Shown one piece after another: positions 43,143 through 53,293 of a stretch of 64,000 nucleotides of DNA. The notes below the pieces were generated by a model. That model did no database searches. It had not been told where the DNA came from and was given only the letters and a program-made list of their open reading frames with translations. The stretch lies in contig CAZKAI010000003.1 of the NCBI GenBank assembly GCA_964550565.1, forward strand, positions 1 through 64,000, given 5' to 3'. The first letter of the stretch is position 1. Each line of letters begins with the position of its first letter. The translations under genes were made by a program, and so were the position numbers. Source of the DNA: Anaeroglomus sp964550565 (GTDB lineage: Bacteria > Planctomycetota > Phycisphaerae > Sedimentisphaerales > Anaerohalosphaeraceae).

Positions 43143-43171
43143 TTGTTCCGACTGTTTACATTGTCTATGAT
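43143..43171 (+). promoter_or_regulatory. promoter for xfp
   Basis: TTGTTC at 43143-43148 and TATGAT at 43166-43171 are 17 bp apart, about 60 bp before the chosen ATG. The rest of 42954-43228 is AT-rich with no gene. Confidence 0.5.
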
Positions 43172-43228
43172 GAATCCATTGTTTTACAGATTGTATCTTA
43201 TACCTCGGGAGCATTGAAAGGAGTCTAT

Positions 43229-45741
43229 ATGGCTACGGCATTAACGGCGATAGAGCAGAAACGACTGGATGCATACTGGCGTGCGGCAAATTATTTATCT
43301 GTTGGTCAAATCTATCTTTATGACAATCCCTTACTGAAAAAGCCGCTGTCTATTAAACATATCAAGCCCCGCTTGCTAGGACACTGGGGTACGACGCCGG
43401 GATTGAATTTTATCTACGTTCACCTGAATCGCATTATAGATAAATACAACTTGGATATGATTTACATCGCCGGTCCCGGTCACGGCGGTCCGGCCATGGT
43501 GGCCAATACCTATCTGGAGGGCACTTATACAGAATTCTACCCGGCCGTGACACAGGATGAACAGGGGATGAAAAAGCTTTTTAAGCAGTTTTCATTCCCC
43601 GGGGGCATTCCCAGCCATGTCGCCCCGGAAACCCCGGGTTCTATCCACGAAGGTGGCGAGCTTGGATACGCCATTTCCCATGCCTATGGGGCGGTGTTTG
43701 ACAACCCGGATTTGATTGCCGCCTGTGTGGTGGGGGATGGGGAAGCCGAAACCGGGCCGCTGGCTGCNNNNNNNNNNNNNNNNNNNNNNNNNNNNNNNNN
43801 NNNNNNNNNNNNNNNNNNNNNNNNNNNNNNNNNNNNNNNNNNNNNNNNNNNNNNNNNNNNNNNNNNNTGATTGCCGCCTGTGTGGTGGGGGATGGGGAAG
43901 CCGAAACCGGGCCGCTGGCTGCTTCCTGGCATTCCAATAAATTCCTCAATCCTGCCCGCGACGGGGCTGTTCTGCCGATTCTGCATCTGAATGGCTATAA
44001 GATTAACAATCCCACGCTGCTGGCCAGGATCAGTAAGCAGGAATTACAGGAACTGTTTAGAGGGTACGGCTATAAGCCCTATTTTGTTGAGGGTTCCGAT
44101 CCAAAAAAACTCCATCCGCTGATGGCGGAAACACTCGATAAAATAATCACAGAAATCCATAGAATTCAAACTGAAGCCCGCAGCAAGAAAGCCATTAACC
44201 GTCCACCTTGGCCGATGATTGTCTTTCGTACCCCCAAAGGCTGGACCGGCCCGCATATCGTGGACGGTAAGCAGGTTGAGGATACCTGGCGGTCGCATCA
44301 GGTGCCATTTTCAGAACTGGCGGAGAAAAAATCTCACATTCGCCTGTTAGAAAAATGGATGAAAAGCTATAAGCCCAGAGAATTATTTGATGCCCAGGGG
44401 CAGTTTAAGCCTGAACTGGCTGCATTGGCTCCAAAAGGGGCAAGGCGGATGGGGGCTAATCCTCACGCCAACGGCGGGGTTCTGCTCAAAGACCTTAAGA
44501 TGCCGGATTTCAAGGCTTATGCAGTCAAAGTCACCAAACCCGGCAAGGTCACCGCAGAGGCCACGCGGGTGATGGGTATCTTTGTTCGGGACATCATGAA
44601 ACATAATCCCAGCAATTTCCGGTTGTTTGGGCCGGATGAGACTGCCTCCAACCGCCTCGGGGCGGCTTTTGATGTTACGGATAAAACCTGGGTAGCCGAC
44701 CAGCTTCCAACCGATGAACATTTAGGCCCCGATGGGCGGGTGATGGAAATACTCAGCGAACACACCTGTCAGGGCTGGCTGGAGGGATATCTTCTGACCG
44801 GAAGGCACGGCCTGTTTTCCTGTTATGAAGCATTTATCCATCTGGTGGATTCGATGTTTAATCAGCATGCCAAGTGGCTCAAGGTCACGCGCAGTCATAT
44901 TCCGTGGCGGCGTTCCATTGCATCGCTGAATTACCTGCTGACTTCGCATGTTTGGCGGCAGGACCACAATGGCTTCAGCCATCAGGACCCGGGATTCATT
45001 GACCACGTGGTCAATAAAAAGGCCGATATCGTCCGGGTCTATCTGCCGCCCGATGCCAATACGCTGCTGTCAGTAACGGACCATTGCCTCCGCAGCCGCA
45101 ATTACGTCAATGTCATTGTCGCAGGCAAACAGCCGGCTTTACAGTATCTGGATATGGATGCGGCTATCAAGCATTGTACCGCAGGCATCGGCATCTGGGA
45201 ATGGGCCAGTAACGACCGAGGCGGCGAGCCGGATGTGGTATTGGCCTGTGCCGGGGATATTCCAACCCTTGAAATCCTGTCGGCAGCGGCAATTTTACGA
45301 AAACAGCTTCCGGAATTGCGTGTTCGAGTCATCAATGTGGTTGACCTGATGACACTCCAACAGAAAGAAGAACACCCGCATGGTCTTTCCGATAAACAAT
45401 TTGACGCCCTGTTTACGGTCAATAAACCGATCATCTTTGCCTATCATGGCTATCCATGGCTGATTCATCGTCTGGCCTATCGCCGCACAAATCACGACAA
45501 TCTGCATGTTCGGGGATATAAAGAAGAGGGCACCACCACAACCCCGTTTGATATGGTCGTCTTGAATGATCTTGACCGGTATCATCTGGTGATGGATGTG
45601 ATTGACCGCGTACCCGGTTTGGCGGTCAAAGCCGCCTATCTACGCCAGCAAATGCGGGATAAACGCATCGAGCATAAACATTATATCCATGAACATGGCG
45701 AAGATATGCCGGAAATACGTAACTGGACATGGCCCTTTTGA
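43229..45741 (+). CDS. xfp: xylulose-5-phosphate/fructose-6-phosphate phosphoketolase (interrupted by gap)
   Basis: Thiamine-diphosphate enzyme that splits xylulose 5-phosphate or fructose 6-phosphate with phosphate to acetyl phosphate. GDGEAETGP is the family's TPP-binding signature. LLGHWGTTPGLNFIYVHLNR, GPGHGGPAMVAN and SFPGGIPSHVAPETPGSIHEGGELGY are also diagnostic. The 100-N gap at 43768-43867 has identical 55-bp flanks. Collapsing it gives 785 residues, the normal size. GAAAGGAG sits before the ATG at 43229; the in-frame ATG at 43088 is too far upstream. It converges with the phosphatase gene with 16 bp between the stops. Confidence 0.93.
43768..43867. other. assembly gap (100 N) flanked by 55-bp identical ends
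   Basis: Bases 43713-43767 are repeated exactly at 43868-43922, so the gap is an artefact and nothing is missing from xfp. Confidence 0.95.
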
Positions 45742-45757
45742 TCCAGGTGACAATGCT

Positions 45758-46912
45758 TTAAATGGTATGAATGACGACCAGTTTGCCCTTGGCGCGGAGT
45801 TTATCGGCCAGGATAGGGACAATCTTTTCCCGGGTTAAAATGCCTTTCTGGCAGAAAGTGATGCCGCCGGAGCCGGGATTTTTCCGGCTGCCCATCAGAA
45901 ACTCAATACGGTCAGCATCCATTAAGAGGTCGTAAAGTTCGGTGACGGAGTTGGTCTCTTCGAATTTCGGCTCTGCGATATCCAATATATTGCAGAGTTG
46001 GTTCAAAGTCACCGCACCTTCTGTTGCCAGGTCAATATCTTCCATATAATATCGCGGGGGGGCGACCAGACTGGAGGGCATGTCTTCCATTTCCAGATTC
46101 TTCTTACCTTCGCGTGCCACAATTGCGGCCGTTGTGGCACCGCAAACCACCTTGGCTCCCGCCGATTGCAGAAAACGTCGGACCACGGCTGAATCTCTGG
46201 CCGGTTCTGAAGCGGGGCCGGTCATAATCGTAACCGCCCGTCCGGGCCGACAACGGGCAAGAATGACTGTGGCATCGTCGTGCGACTGGCCGCCGGATAA
46301 ATCGCTGGCCTTGTCGAGAATCCGCTCGCAGAAATCCGCCGGATGAGTATGTTCAGCAATCAGGCGACTCAGATAATCAGCGACGCGTTCACTGCCCCAG
46401 CCGCCCACATATTCTCCGCCAAGTCCCGCCTGACTGATACCATCGCTGAAGAGCACTATCCCTTCTCCGGCAATCAGATAACAGCTATATTCATAAGCCA
46501 ATGCCCCTTCCATGAGGAAGGGCTTTTGCGGCAGAACGGTGGCAATTCCCTGACCGACCAGAACAGGAGAGGGAGCCTCGTACGCCAGGACGGTTGTCTG
46601 ACCGTCATTCAGGATGCGGGCCGCACTGACCGCACAATACGGCATTTGCGGGTCCTTCCATTGCTCCAGGGTCTTGACAACAATCTGAAACGCCTGGCGA
46701 AAGGAAAATCCATTATCAAGCAATCCCTTGAAAGTGGATGTGCAGAGTGTGGCGGCGATATTGGCCGATGATCCTGAGCCGACACCATCGCACAGCAGAA
46801 TCGTGGTTGCTTCTTCAGTCCGCCATTGCAGGATCGCATCACCGCAAACATCATCAAAACGTTTGGGTGTCTGCCGGGACAAAATATCGATGTGCAGGTA
46901 TCCGGATTTCAT
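45758..46912 (-). CDS. SpoIIE/PP2C-type serine phosphatase linked to sensory hydrogenase
   Basis: 384 residues. The first 230 or so form a PP2C/SpoIIE-like phosphatase. DDVCGDAILQW and LLCDGVGSGSSAN carry metal-binding Asp residues, LFSDGISQAG is another, and SHDDATVILARC is the final motif. The C-terminal 150 residues are of no family I can name. It overlaps the upstream hydS gene by 4 bp, so the two are translated together. In other anaerobes such phosphatases sit next to sensory [FeFe]-hydrogenases, which suggests a role in passing on a H2 or redox signal. Confidence 0.82.
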   Translation of the reverse strand: MKSGYLHIDILSRQTPKRFDDVCGDAILQWRTEEATTILLCDGVGSGSSANIAATLCTSTFKGLLDNGFSFRQAFQIVVKTLEQWKDPQMPYCAVSAARILNDGQTTVLAYEAPSPVLVGQGIATVLPQKPFLMEGALAYEYSCYLIAGEGIVLFSDGISQAGLGGEYVGGWGSERVADYLSRLIAEHTHPADFCERILDKASDLSGGQSHDDATVILARCRPGRAVTIMTGPASEPARDSAVVRRFLQSAGAKVVCGATTAAIVAREGKKNLEMEDMPSSLVAPPRYYMEDIDLATEGAVTLNQLCNILDIAEPKFEETNSVTELYDLLMDADRIEFLMGSRKNPGSGGITFCQKGILTREKIVPILADKLRAKGKLVVIHTI

Positions 46913-48651
46913 TGTTCGGGTGCCAGCGGCTTTCGCGGAGGATTCTTTTCCTGGGCCATCTGCATCAGATTATCCACCAGCCGCTGTCCCTGTGCGGAAC
47001 TTTCGCCCAGGAACTGGGCAATCCGGCGGGCCATGTCAATCTGGTGGCTCAGCAGGTTCTGGGCCTGCTGGAGCGTCTGGCTGCGAAGTTCATCAAGCTG
47101 TTTGCGTTCGGCCAGGCTCTGGGTCATGTCCACAAAAATTCCGACGTATTGTTTTTCCTGCGGCAGGGCGTACACAATCTGGTGGCAGACCATGCCGTAT
47201 TTTTTATGTTCAATCAGGGCTTGCAGTCGTTCTTTCTGACCGCTGGCGACTTTTTCAAAGGTATCCGGATCAATCAGTGTCGAGATATGTTTGCCGCATA
47301 AGGCTGTCGAACACATGAACATTCGCCGGAACGAAGGGTTCATACTCAGGATGTTGAGATGTTCATCCAGAATCACAATGCCGTTGGGGCTGGTGTCGAT
47401 AATCTTGTCAGTCTTCTGCTCGGCCAGTCTTCGCATAAAGGGAATGCACATCTCCGGCTCGGCCATCTGTCGAAAGACGGCTATGGCCTGCTGACGGCAG
47501 GTCGAATACCCGCACGCTCCGCAATTCAATTGATCGGTCGGATCCTTTTTGCCGCTCATTTCCAGAATCATCCGAATGACTTCTTCGTTAATCGGCTCTT
47601 CAACCGCAGGATTCAGCAGATACGGTTTTTCTGTAATTCCCGCAGGAATCGCTTCGACCGCTTCAACCACAGGCAAATTGGCCGCATAGTCCAGCACGGC
47701 TTTTCGCCGCTGAAATACAGGAAGCGTCTGTTCCGGTACGGCCGGGCCGTTAATACAGCCCTGTCGGCAAAACAGCGGTTCGACCAGAACATGCTGTCCA
47801 TTTCCATCCCCGCAGGAGGCGATCCATTCCCGGATTTCCTCAACGCCGCTCATGGCAAGGGTGTTCTCGGCCAGCATGTCGGTATTTTCCGAGGCAGTTT
47901 TTAAGGCCCCCCCGGCCAGGGCAAACAGACGTGCCCATCCGGCGGGCTGCTGATCAAACGGGCTTTCTTCCAGATTGGCCAGCTTGAGATGTTCAAGCTC
48001 AAACCACTCCGCCAGTTCCTGGAAGGTCAGCACTGCATCAATCGGTTTATCCGGATAGCGATCCGCCTCGGCTTTTTTGGCCACACATGGACCGATGAAC
48101 ACCACCTTGGTCCCCGGCCCAAGCTTGATTTTGAGCATGCGGGCATGGGCAATCATCGGCGAAACCACCTGAGCCAGGCTGGCGGCCAGTTGCGGCTGCA
48201 GTCGTTCGATAAATCCCACTACAGCCGGGCAGGCGGTGCTGATACACGCTCCCTGCCGGCACTGGTCAAAATATTCTCGAGTCGCCTGGGCTACGGGATA
48301 CGCCCCGACGGAGGTTTCGGCGACAAATGCAAATCCAAGCTTCCGCAGGGCACTGGGCAGTCGCGTCTGCTGCCAGGGCTGGAAAAAAGCCGCAAAGGAC
48401 GGGGCGACTGTAACGGCAACCGGACCATCTCCATGCAGCAAATCCCGAACCATGTCAACGTCGTTGCGATAAACCTTGGCCTTTTGAGGACATTCCCGAA
48501 TGCAGGTCCCGCAGCAGATGCACTTTTGCGGATCGACATACGCCTGCCCGTCGCGGATCCCGATGGCGTGAACCGGACAGATGCGAATGCACCGGTAGCA
48601 GTCCCGACATCGGGCTTTATTGGTAAAAACGACTTGATTTGGCGTCTGCAT
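46909..48651 (-). CDS. hydS: sensory [FeFe]-hydrogenase with PAS domain (HydS-like)
   Basis: 580 residues. The N-terminus has two [4Fe-4S] motifs (CRDCYRCIRICP, CICCGTCIRECP), then a divergent H-cluster domain with TACPA, GPCVAKKAE and LFCRQGCINGP. A further cluster motif CGACGYSTCRQQAI follows near residue 380, then a PAS domain (about 410-520) and a helical tail with no kinase. The first Cys of the canonical TSCCP motif, which relays protons, is replaced by Ala, as in sensory (group C) enzymes. It lies between hydA and the phosphatase gene. Likely a H2 or redox sensor, not a main catalyst. Confidence 0.85.
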   Translation of the reverse strand: MQTPNQVVFTNKARCRDCYRCIRICPVHAIGIRDGQAYVDPQKCICCGTCIRECPQKAKVYRNDVDMVRDLLHGDGPVAVTVAPSFAAFFQPWQQTRLPSALRKLGFAFVAETSVGAYPVAQATREYFDQCRQGACISTACPAVVGFIERLQPQLAASLAQVVSPMIAHARMLKIKLGPGTKVVFIGPCVAKKAEADRYPDKPIDAVLTFQELAEWFELEHLKLANLEESPFDQQPAGWARLFALAGGALKTASENTDMLAENTLAMSGVEEIREWIASCGDGNGQHVLVEPLFCRQGCINGPAVPEQTLPVFQRRKAVLDYAANLPVVEAVEAIPAGITEKPYLLNPAVEEPINEEVIRMILEMSGKKDPTDQLNCGACGYSTCRQQAIAVFRQMAEPEMCIPFMRRLAEQKTDKIIDTSPNGIVILDEHLNILSMNPSFRRMFMCSTALCGKHISTLIDPDTFEKVASGQKERLQALIEHKKYGMVCHQIVYALPQEKQYVGIFVDMTQSLAERKQLDELRSQTLQQAQNLLSHQIDMARRIAQFLGESSAQGQRLVDNLMQMAQEKNPPRKPLAPEQ

Positions 48652-48679
48652 CGATCTAATTCCTCAATACAAAATGAAA

Positions 48680-50698
48680 TCAGGCATGGACTTTTAACTG
48701 ACTATCGATCTCCCGGGCTGCTGTCTTCAGGTCGCATTTTTCTATGATCGTATCGCCGACTTTGACCGTCGGTCCTTTGGTGCATGCTTCAAAGCAGAAT
48801 GTCGCCTTGATATGCAGCTTATCATCGATGCCTTTGGTGTGGGCATTATCCAGCAATTGAGTCAGCAGGGTCTGTGACCCGCGGAGATAACAGCCGGTTC
48901 CAACGCACACGGATACATTCAGCTTGCCGTCACCGCTGCCTTCCGACAGGTTGATGGCACTGCCGCACAGCCGTTTGCGGCTGTTGTATTCAGTGTGCAG
49001 CATTTCGTGCGCCTTATGGCTGCCGGGCTTTTCCAGAGTCGTCTGGTAGCACTGCTGAATATACGGATTGTCCTGTGATTTATGAAGCTGGAGAGTTTTG
49101 TCGGCTTCATAAAGGCCTTTGGCACGCTGCTGTATGACCTCGCCGCCTTCGCAGACCGGCTGTCCGGCCCCGGCAACGCAGCCGCCCGGACAGGCCATGA
49201 CTTCAATCAAATCGTAATCGCAATTACCAGCCTTGACCTGGTCGGCAATCTTGCGGGCATTGGACAGGCTGTGTACAATTGCCAGTTTCAGATAGATATC
49301 GCCAATTCGCAGGGTCTTGCTGAGGATGCCGGTATTGCCGCGGACATCGGTAAAATCAGGATTTTCCAGCCGTGTCCCGGTTAATTTCTCATGAGCATAT
49401 CGCAGGACCGCCTCGCTGACGCCGCCGGTAGTGCCGAAAATGACACCCGCGCCGGTCTTGAAGCCCATCGGCATATCAAGCGATTCGGGAGTCAGCTTAT
49501 GGAACTGGATGCCGGCCTGCTTAATCATCTTGCCCAATTCCTGGGTAGTAAGAACCGCATCCACATCCGCTCCGGCAGGACCGCGGAATTCAGGACGTTT
49601 GGCCTCGAATTTTTTGGCTGTACAAGGCATAATCGATACAACATAGAGTTGTTCCGGCTTTACCTTCAGTTGGTCCGGCAGGGTGGTCTTGGCCAATGAA
49701 CCGAACATCTGCTGCGGGCTGCGGCAGCTCGACAGATTCGGCAGCAGTTCAGGATAATACTGCTCGGCATACTTGACCCAGCCCGGACAGCAGGAGGTAA
49801 ACAAAGGCAGTTTCTTGCCGAGGGTCTTGCGTTCAATAAATTCCGTCGCTTCCTCCAGCACGGTCAGGTCCGCGGCAAAGCTTGTATCGAATACCTTGTC
49901 AAATCCGACTTTCTTCAGGGCTGCCACAATTCGCCCGGTGGTGGCCACGCCGGGTTCCAGTCCGAACATCTCGCCGAGAGCAACACGTACCGCCGGGGCA
50001 ATTTGGGCAACGACAGTCACATTCGGATTGTTAACCGCTTTCCAGACCTCTTCAATTTCGCTCTTGGGAACAATCGCACCGGTGGGGCAGACGCTGGCAC
50101 AAAGGCCGCAGTTGACGCAATCTACTTCGCCCAAATCTTTATTGAACGCCGGAGCAACCACGGTGCCGGCACCGCGGCCGGCAAAGTCAATCGCGCCGAT
50201 GCCCTGAATCTCGCTGCACGCCCGGACACAGTCGCCGCAGAGAATGCATTTATTCGGGTCACGCACCAGCGAAGGACTGGAGGTATCGGCCTGCATATCT
50301 TTGGGGATCGACGGAAAACGCACATCCGTCACGCCCATCTGGCGGGCCAGCTCCTGCAGCTTGCAGGCGTCCGATTTATCGCAGGTCGTACAGCTCTGGT
50401 GGTGGTTGGCCAGCAGCAGTTCCAGAAACACCCGCCGCATCTTGCGAAGCTGGTCGGTGTGTGTGCGAACTACCATGCCGGGAGTCGGCACCGTACTGCA
50501 CGATGTAACCACGCCCATGCCTTCGATTTCCACGATGCAAAGCCGGCAGGCGCCATAAACGCTTAATTTAGAATGATAGCAGAATGTCGGCAGCTCAATG
50601 CCCGCCGAGCGAATCAGCTCAAGCAGATTCTTTTGACCGTTGATGACAACCGGCTGACCATTCAGTAGGATATGTTCATTCGTTCCAGTGGTATTCAT
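48680..50698 (-). CDS. hydA: [FeFe]-hydrogenase catalytic subunit HydA (trimeric type)
   Basis: Evolves H2 at the H-cluster, 672 residues. N-terminal [2Fe-2S] domain (CYHSKLSVYGACRLC), His-ligated cluster (HHQSCTTCDKSDAC) and two [4Fe-4S] motifs (CILCGDCVRAC, CVNCGLCASVCP) come first. The catalytic domain has all three H-cluster signatures, FTSCCPGW, MPCTAKKFEA and EVMACPGGCVAGAGQP. A thioredoxin-like [2Fe-2S] domain (VGTGCYLRG...FCFEACTKGP) closes it. It is 2 bp downstream of hydB. This composition fits the NAD-linked, probably electron-bifurcating HydABC enzyme. Confidence 0.95.
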   Translation of the reverse strand: MNTTGTNEHILLNGQPVVINGQKNLLELIRSAGIELPTFCYHSKLSVYGACRLCIVEIEGMGVVTSCSTVPTPGMVVRTHTDQLRKMRRVFLELLLANHHQSCTTCDKSDACKLQELARQMGVTDVRFPSIPKDMQADTSSPSLVRDPNKCILCGDCVRACSEIQGIGAIDFAGRGAGTVVAPAFNKDLGEVDCVNCGLCASVCPTGAIVPKSEIEEVWKAVNNPNVTVVAQIAPAVRVALGEMFGLEPGVATTGRIVAALKKVGFDKVFDTSFAADLTVLEEATEFIERKTLGKKLPLFTSCCPGWVKYAEQYYPELLPNLSSCRSPQQMFGSLAKTTLPDQLKVKPEQLYVVSIMPCTAKKFEAKRPEFRGPAGADVDAVLTTQELGKMIKQAGIQFHKLTPESLDMPMGFKTGAGVIFGTTGGVSEAVLRYAHEKLTGTRLENPDFTDVRGNTGILSKTLRIGDIYLKLAIVHSLSNARKIADQVKAGNCDYDLIEVMACPGGCVAGAGQPVCEGGEVIQQRAKGLYEADKTLQLHKSQDNPYIQQCYQTTLEKPGSHKAHEMLHTEYNSRKRLCGSAINLSEGSGDGKLNVSVCVGTGCYLRGSQTLLTQLLDNAHTKGIDDKLHIKATFCFEACTKGPTVKVGDTIIEKCDLKTAAREIDSQLKVHA

Positions 50699-50700
50699 GG

Positions 50701-52596
50701 TTAAACTCCAGCAACCGCGTTAAACTTGCAGGCTTGGGCACAGGCGCCGCAGCGTATGCATTTATCCGCGTCAATTTTATGAGGTTGTTTCCGTTCGCCT
50801 GTAATCGCCCCAACAGGACACTTCTTGGCACATAAGCCGCAGCCTTTGCACAATTCAGCCACAATTTCCGGGATCGCCAGCGCCTTGCACGCACCGGCAG
50901 GGCAGCGTTTCTGGAAAATATGAGCTTCGTATTCATGCCGGAAATAATTCAGTGTGCTCAGTACCGGGTTGGGGGCAGTCTTGCCCAGCCCGCACAGTGA
51001 GCCTTTCTGGACAGCTTCGGCCAGCGTCTGGAGCGTATCCAGCGTTTTCGCAGTAGCCTTGCCTTCCATAATCTGTTCCAGCAGAAGCAGCATCTGCTTG
51101 GTGCCTTCACGGCAGGGGATACACTTGCCGCACGACTCATTCTGCGTAAACCGCATGAAAAAGTGAGCAATCTGCACCATGCAGGTCTTGTTGTTCATCA
51201 CAACCAGACCGCCGGAGCCCACCATGGCACCAATCTTTTTGACGGTGTCAAAATCCAGCGGATAATCCAGATGCTCTTTAGTCAGGCACCCGCCGGACGG
51301 TCCGCCAATCTGGACGGCCTTGAAAGCATCCGGATCGATTTCGCCGGTCGCATCGGTTACGCCGCCGCCGATATCAAATACAATTTTCCGCAGCGTCGAG
51401 CCAAACGGAACTTCAATCAGCCCCGTATTGGCCACATGGCCGGTCAGGGCAAAGGTCTTGGTTCCCGGTGAGCCTTGCGTGCCGCTCTCACGATACCAGC
51501 CTGGCCCGTTGGTGATGATCAACGGGACACAGGCCAGAGTTTCTACGTTGTTAATGACCGTGGGCTTGCCCCATAATCCCGATTGTGCGGGGAATGGGGG
51601 TTTGGGCCGAGGCATTCCGCGTTGGCCTTCAATCGAAGCCATCAGGGCGGTCTCTTCGCCGCAAACAAATGCGCCGGCGCCTTCCATAACCTCACAGTCA
51701 AATGCCATGCCGCTGCCGAAGACATCTGTTCCCAGAATGCCCAGGCCGCGTGCATCTTCCACGGCCTTGCGTACCCGTTCCACTGCCAGCGGATATTCCG
51801 CCCGGACATAAACATACGCAAAATCCGCTTCAATCGCCCGACCTGCAATCATAATACCTTCGAGCACACGGTGCGGATTGCCTTCCATCAAACTGCGATC
51901 CATAAAGGCACCCGGATCGCCTTCGTCACCGTTGCAGATGACATATTTCTTGTCGGATTTCTGCTGCAGGGTCAGTGCCCACTTTTTACCCGTGGGGAAA
52001 CCGCCGCCGCCCCGTCCTCGCAAACCCGACGCTGTAATTTCTTCACATGCCTGCTGGGCTGTCATCTTGGCATAAGCCCGGCGAGCCGCCTGATAACCGC
52101 CGCGTGCGATATATTCCCGGATATCTTCCGGATCAATATAACCGCAATCTCCCAGCTCAATACGTTTCTGCTGGGCATAGAAAGGAATTTCTTTCTGTGT
52201 GTGACAGACCTGGCCGTGTGCCGGATCCACATACAGCAGGCGTTCGACTTTGCTCTTGTCAATCAGCGTGGTTTTGATGATTTCCGCCGCATCCTCAGCC
52301 TTGACTTTAACATACAGGATACCTTCGGGTTCAACCGTGACCAGCGGGCCCATCTGGCAGAATCCCTGGCAGCCGCTCTTGCTCAGGTGAATCTGACCCT
52401 CATTGCAATCCTCAAGTACCACAACTGCGGTCAGCCCGTTGGCTTGGACTTCTTTTTTCAGGGCCTCAAAAACCTTCAATGATCCATTGGCTACACAGCC
52501 GGTACCCGCACAGATGATGATACGATGCTGGATGGGCTTTACCGCCTTGTCATAACCCTGTTTAATCTGTTCCAGACTTTGCATATCAGTAAGCAT
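50701..52596 (-). CDS. hydB: hydrogenase subunit HydB (NuoF-like)
   Basis: Flavin and NAD(H)-binding subunit, 631 residues. A thioredoxin-like [2Fe-2S] domain (CAGTGCVANG...SGCQGFCQMGP) comes first. Then the NuoF core has RGRGGGGFPTGKKW, GDEGDPGAFMDRS and SGLWGKPTVINNVET, with the cluster motif ESCGKCIPCREGT. A C-terminal ferredoxin domain has CKGCGLCAKKCP and CIRCGACAQACKF. Domain order matches trimeric bifurcating hydrogenases. The ATG overlaps the hydC stop by 1 bp. Confidence 0.94.
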   Translation of the reverse strand: MLTDMQSLEQIKQGYDKAVKPIQHRIIICAGTGCVANGSLKVFEALKKEVQANGLTAVVVLEDCNEGQIHLSKSGCQGFCQMGPLVTVEPEGILYVKVKAEDAAEIIKTTLIDKSKVERLLYVDPAHGQVCHTQKEIPFYAQQKRIELGDCGYIDPEDIREYIARGGYQAARRAYAKMTAQQACEEITASGLRGRGGGGFPTGKKWALTLQQKSDKKYVICNGDEGDPGAFMDRSLMEGNPHRVLEGIMIAGRAIEADFAYVYVRAEYPLAVERVRKAVEDARGLGILGTDVFGSGMAFDCEVMEGAGAFVCGEETALMASIEGQRGMPRPKPPFPAQSGLWGKPTVINNVETLACVPLIITNGPGWYRESGTQGSPGTKTFALTGHVANTGLIEVPFGSTLRKIVFDIGGGVTDATGEIDPDAFKAVQIGGPSGGCLTKEHLDYPLDFDTVKKIGAMVGSGGLVVMNNKTCMVQIAHFFMRFTQNESCGKCIPCREGTKQMLLLLEQIMEGKATAKTLDTLQTLAEAVQKGSLCGLGKTAPNPVLSTLNYFRHEYEAHIFQKRCPAGACKALAIPEIVAELCKGCGLCAKKCPVGAITGERKQPHKIDADKCIRCGACAQACKFNAVAGV

Positions 52597-53105
52597 TAGT
52601 TCCGTTCCTTTTTGATGATTTCATCGATAATGACCATCGCCGCTTCGGGCGTGACCTGGCCATGTACTTCTTCATTAACCGTCATCACCGGGGCCAGTCC
52701 GCAGGCACCCAGGCATGACACCGGCTGAACCGTAAACAGCATATCCGGCGTGGTGTTGTTCTCTGGCGTTACATTCAGCTTCTTGAACAGGGCGTCTTTA
52801 ATCTTGCCTGAGCCTTTGACATGGCAGGCCGTGCCCTCGCAGATATGAATGACATACTTGCCTTTGGGTTTGAGGGCGAAATTGGCATAAAAGCTGGCAA
52901 CCCCGTACACCTTGGCAGGGGACACGCCCAGCGAGGTTGCGATAAACGCCATCACTTCTTCGGGTAAGTACCGGTATTCTTTCTGAACTTCCTGCAGAAT
53001 CGGAATCAGCCGCGATGGATTATGCTGATGTTTGTCGAGAATTCGGCATACCTTTTCAAACCGCCGAACCTGCTCTTGCTGAGCATTACAACACGATGAA
53101 CACAT
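52596..53105 (-). CDS. hydC: hydrogenase subunit HydC (NuoE-like)
   Basis: 169-residue thioredoxin-fold [2Fe-2S] subunit. CEGTACHVKG and CLGACGLAPVM supply the four cluster Cys residues. YLPEEVMAFIATSLGVSPAKVYGVASFYANFALKPKGKY is the NuoE-like N-terminus. It is the first gene of hydCBA-hydS-phosphatase. Its ATG lies 14 nt after the 103-nt conserved element (AAAGGG within this gap is the likely ribosome binding site), so the element is the leader of this operon. Confidence 0.93.
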   Translation of the reverse strand: MCSSCCNAQQEQVRRFEKVCRILDKHQHNPSRLIPILQEVQKEYRYLPEEVMAFIATSLGVSPAKVYGVASFYANFALKPKGKYVIHICEGTACHVKGSGKIKDALFKKLNVTPENNTTPDMLFTVQPVSCLGACGLAPVMTVNEEVHGQVTPEAAMVIIDEIIKKERN

Positions 53106-53118
53106 GATTATCCCTTTC

Positions 53119-53221
53119 TATACTGATCTTACTTGAAATTTTCCGTTTCGTCGCGGCTAAGTACAGTGGCATTAACCACTTGCTTCTTTTGCTCGCGGAA
53201 TAATCATACCCGTTGGGTATA
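53119..53221 (-). ncRNA. duplicated 103-nt structured element, copy 2 (hydCBA leader)
   Basis: On the minus strand this is 96/103 identical to 5899-6001 without indels. It forms UAUACCC-AAC-GGGUAUG and GUGG-UUAAUG-CCAC hairpins and ends just before the hydC ribosome binding site, a position suited to control of translation. Upstream lies another hairpin, GCTGAC-CGTT-GTCAGC (53231-53246). I see no clear promoter between it and rex, so it may be transcribed from the rex promoter. Confidence 0.7.
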
Positions 53222-53293
53222 TCTATAGACGCTGACCGTTGTCAGCTATCATTGGTATTAAGATTCAGAACGTTACAGAAATTTACCTGTATG

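Noticed and set aside
53106..53293. Rex operator directly before hydC
   Set aside because: No TTGTGA-N6-TCACAA-like sequence is present; only the conserved 103-nt element and a short hairpin are.
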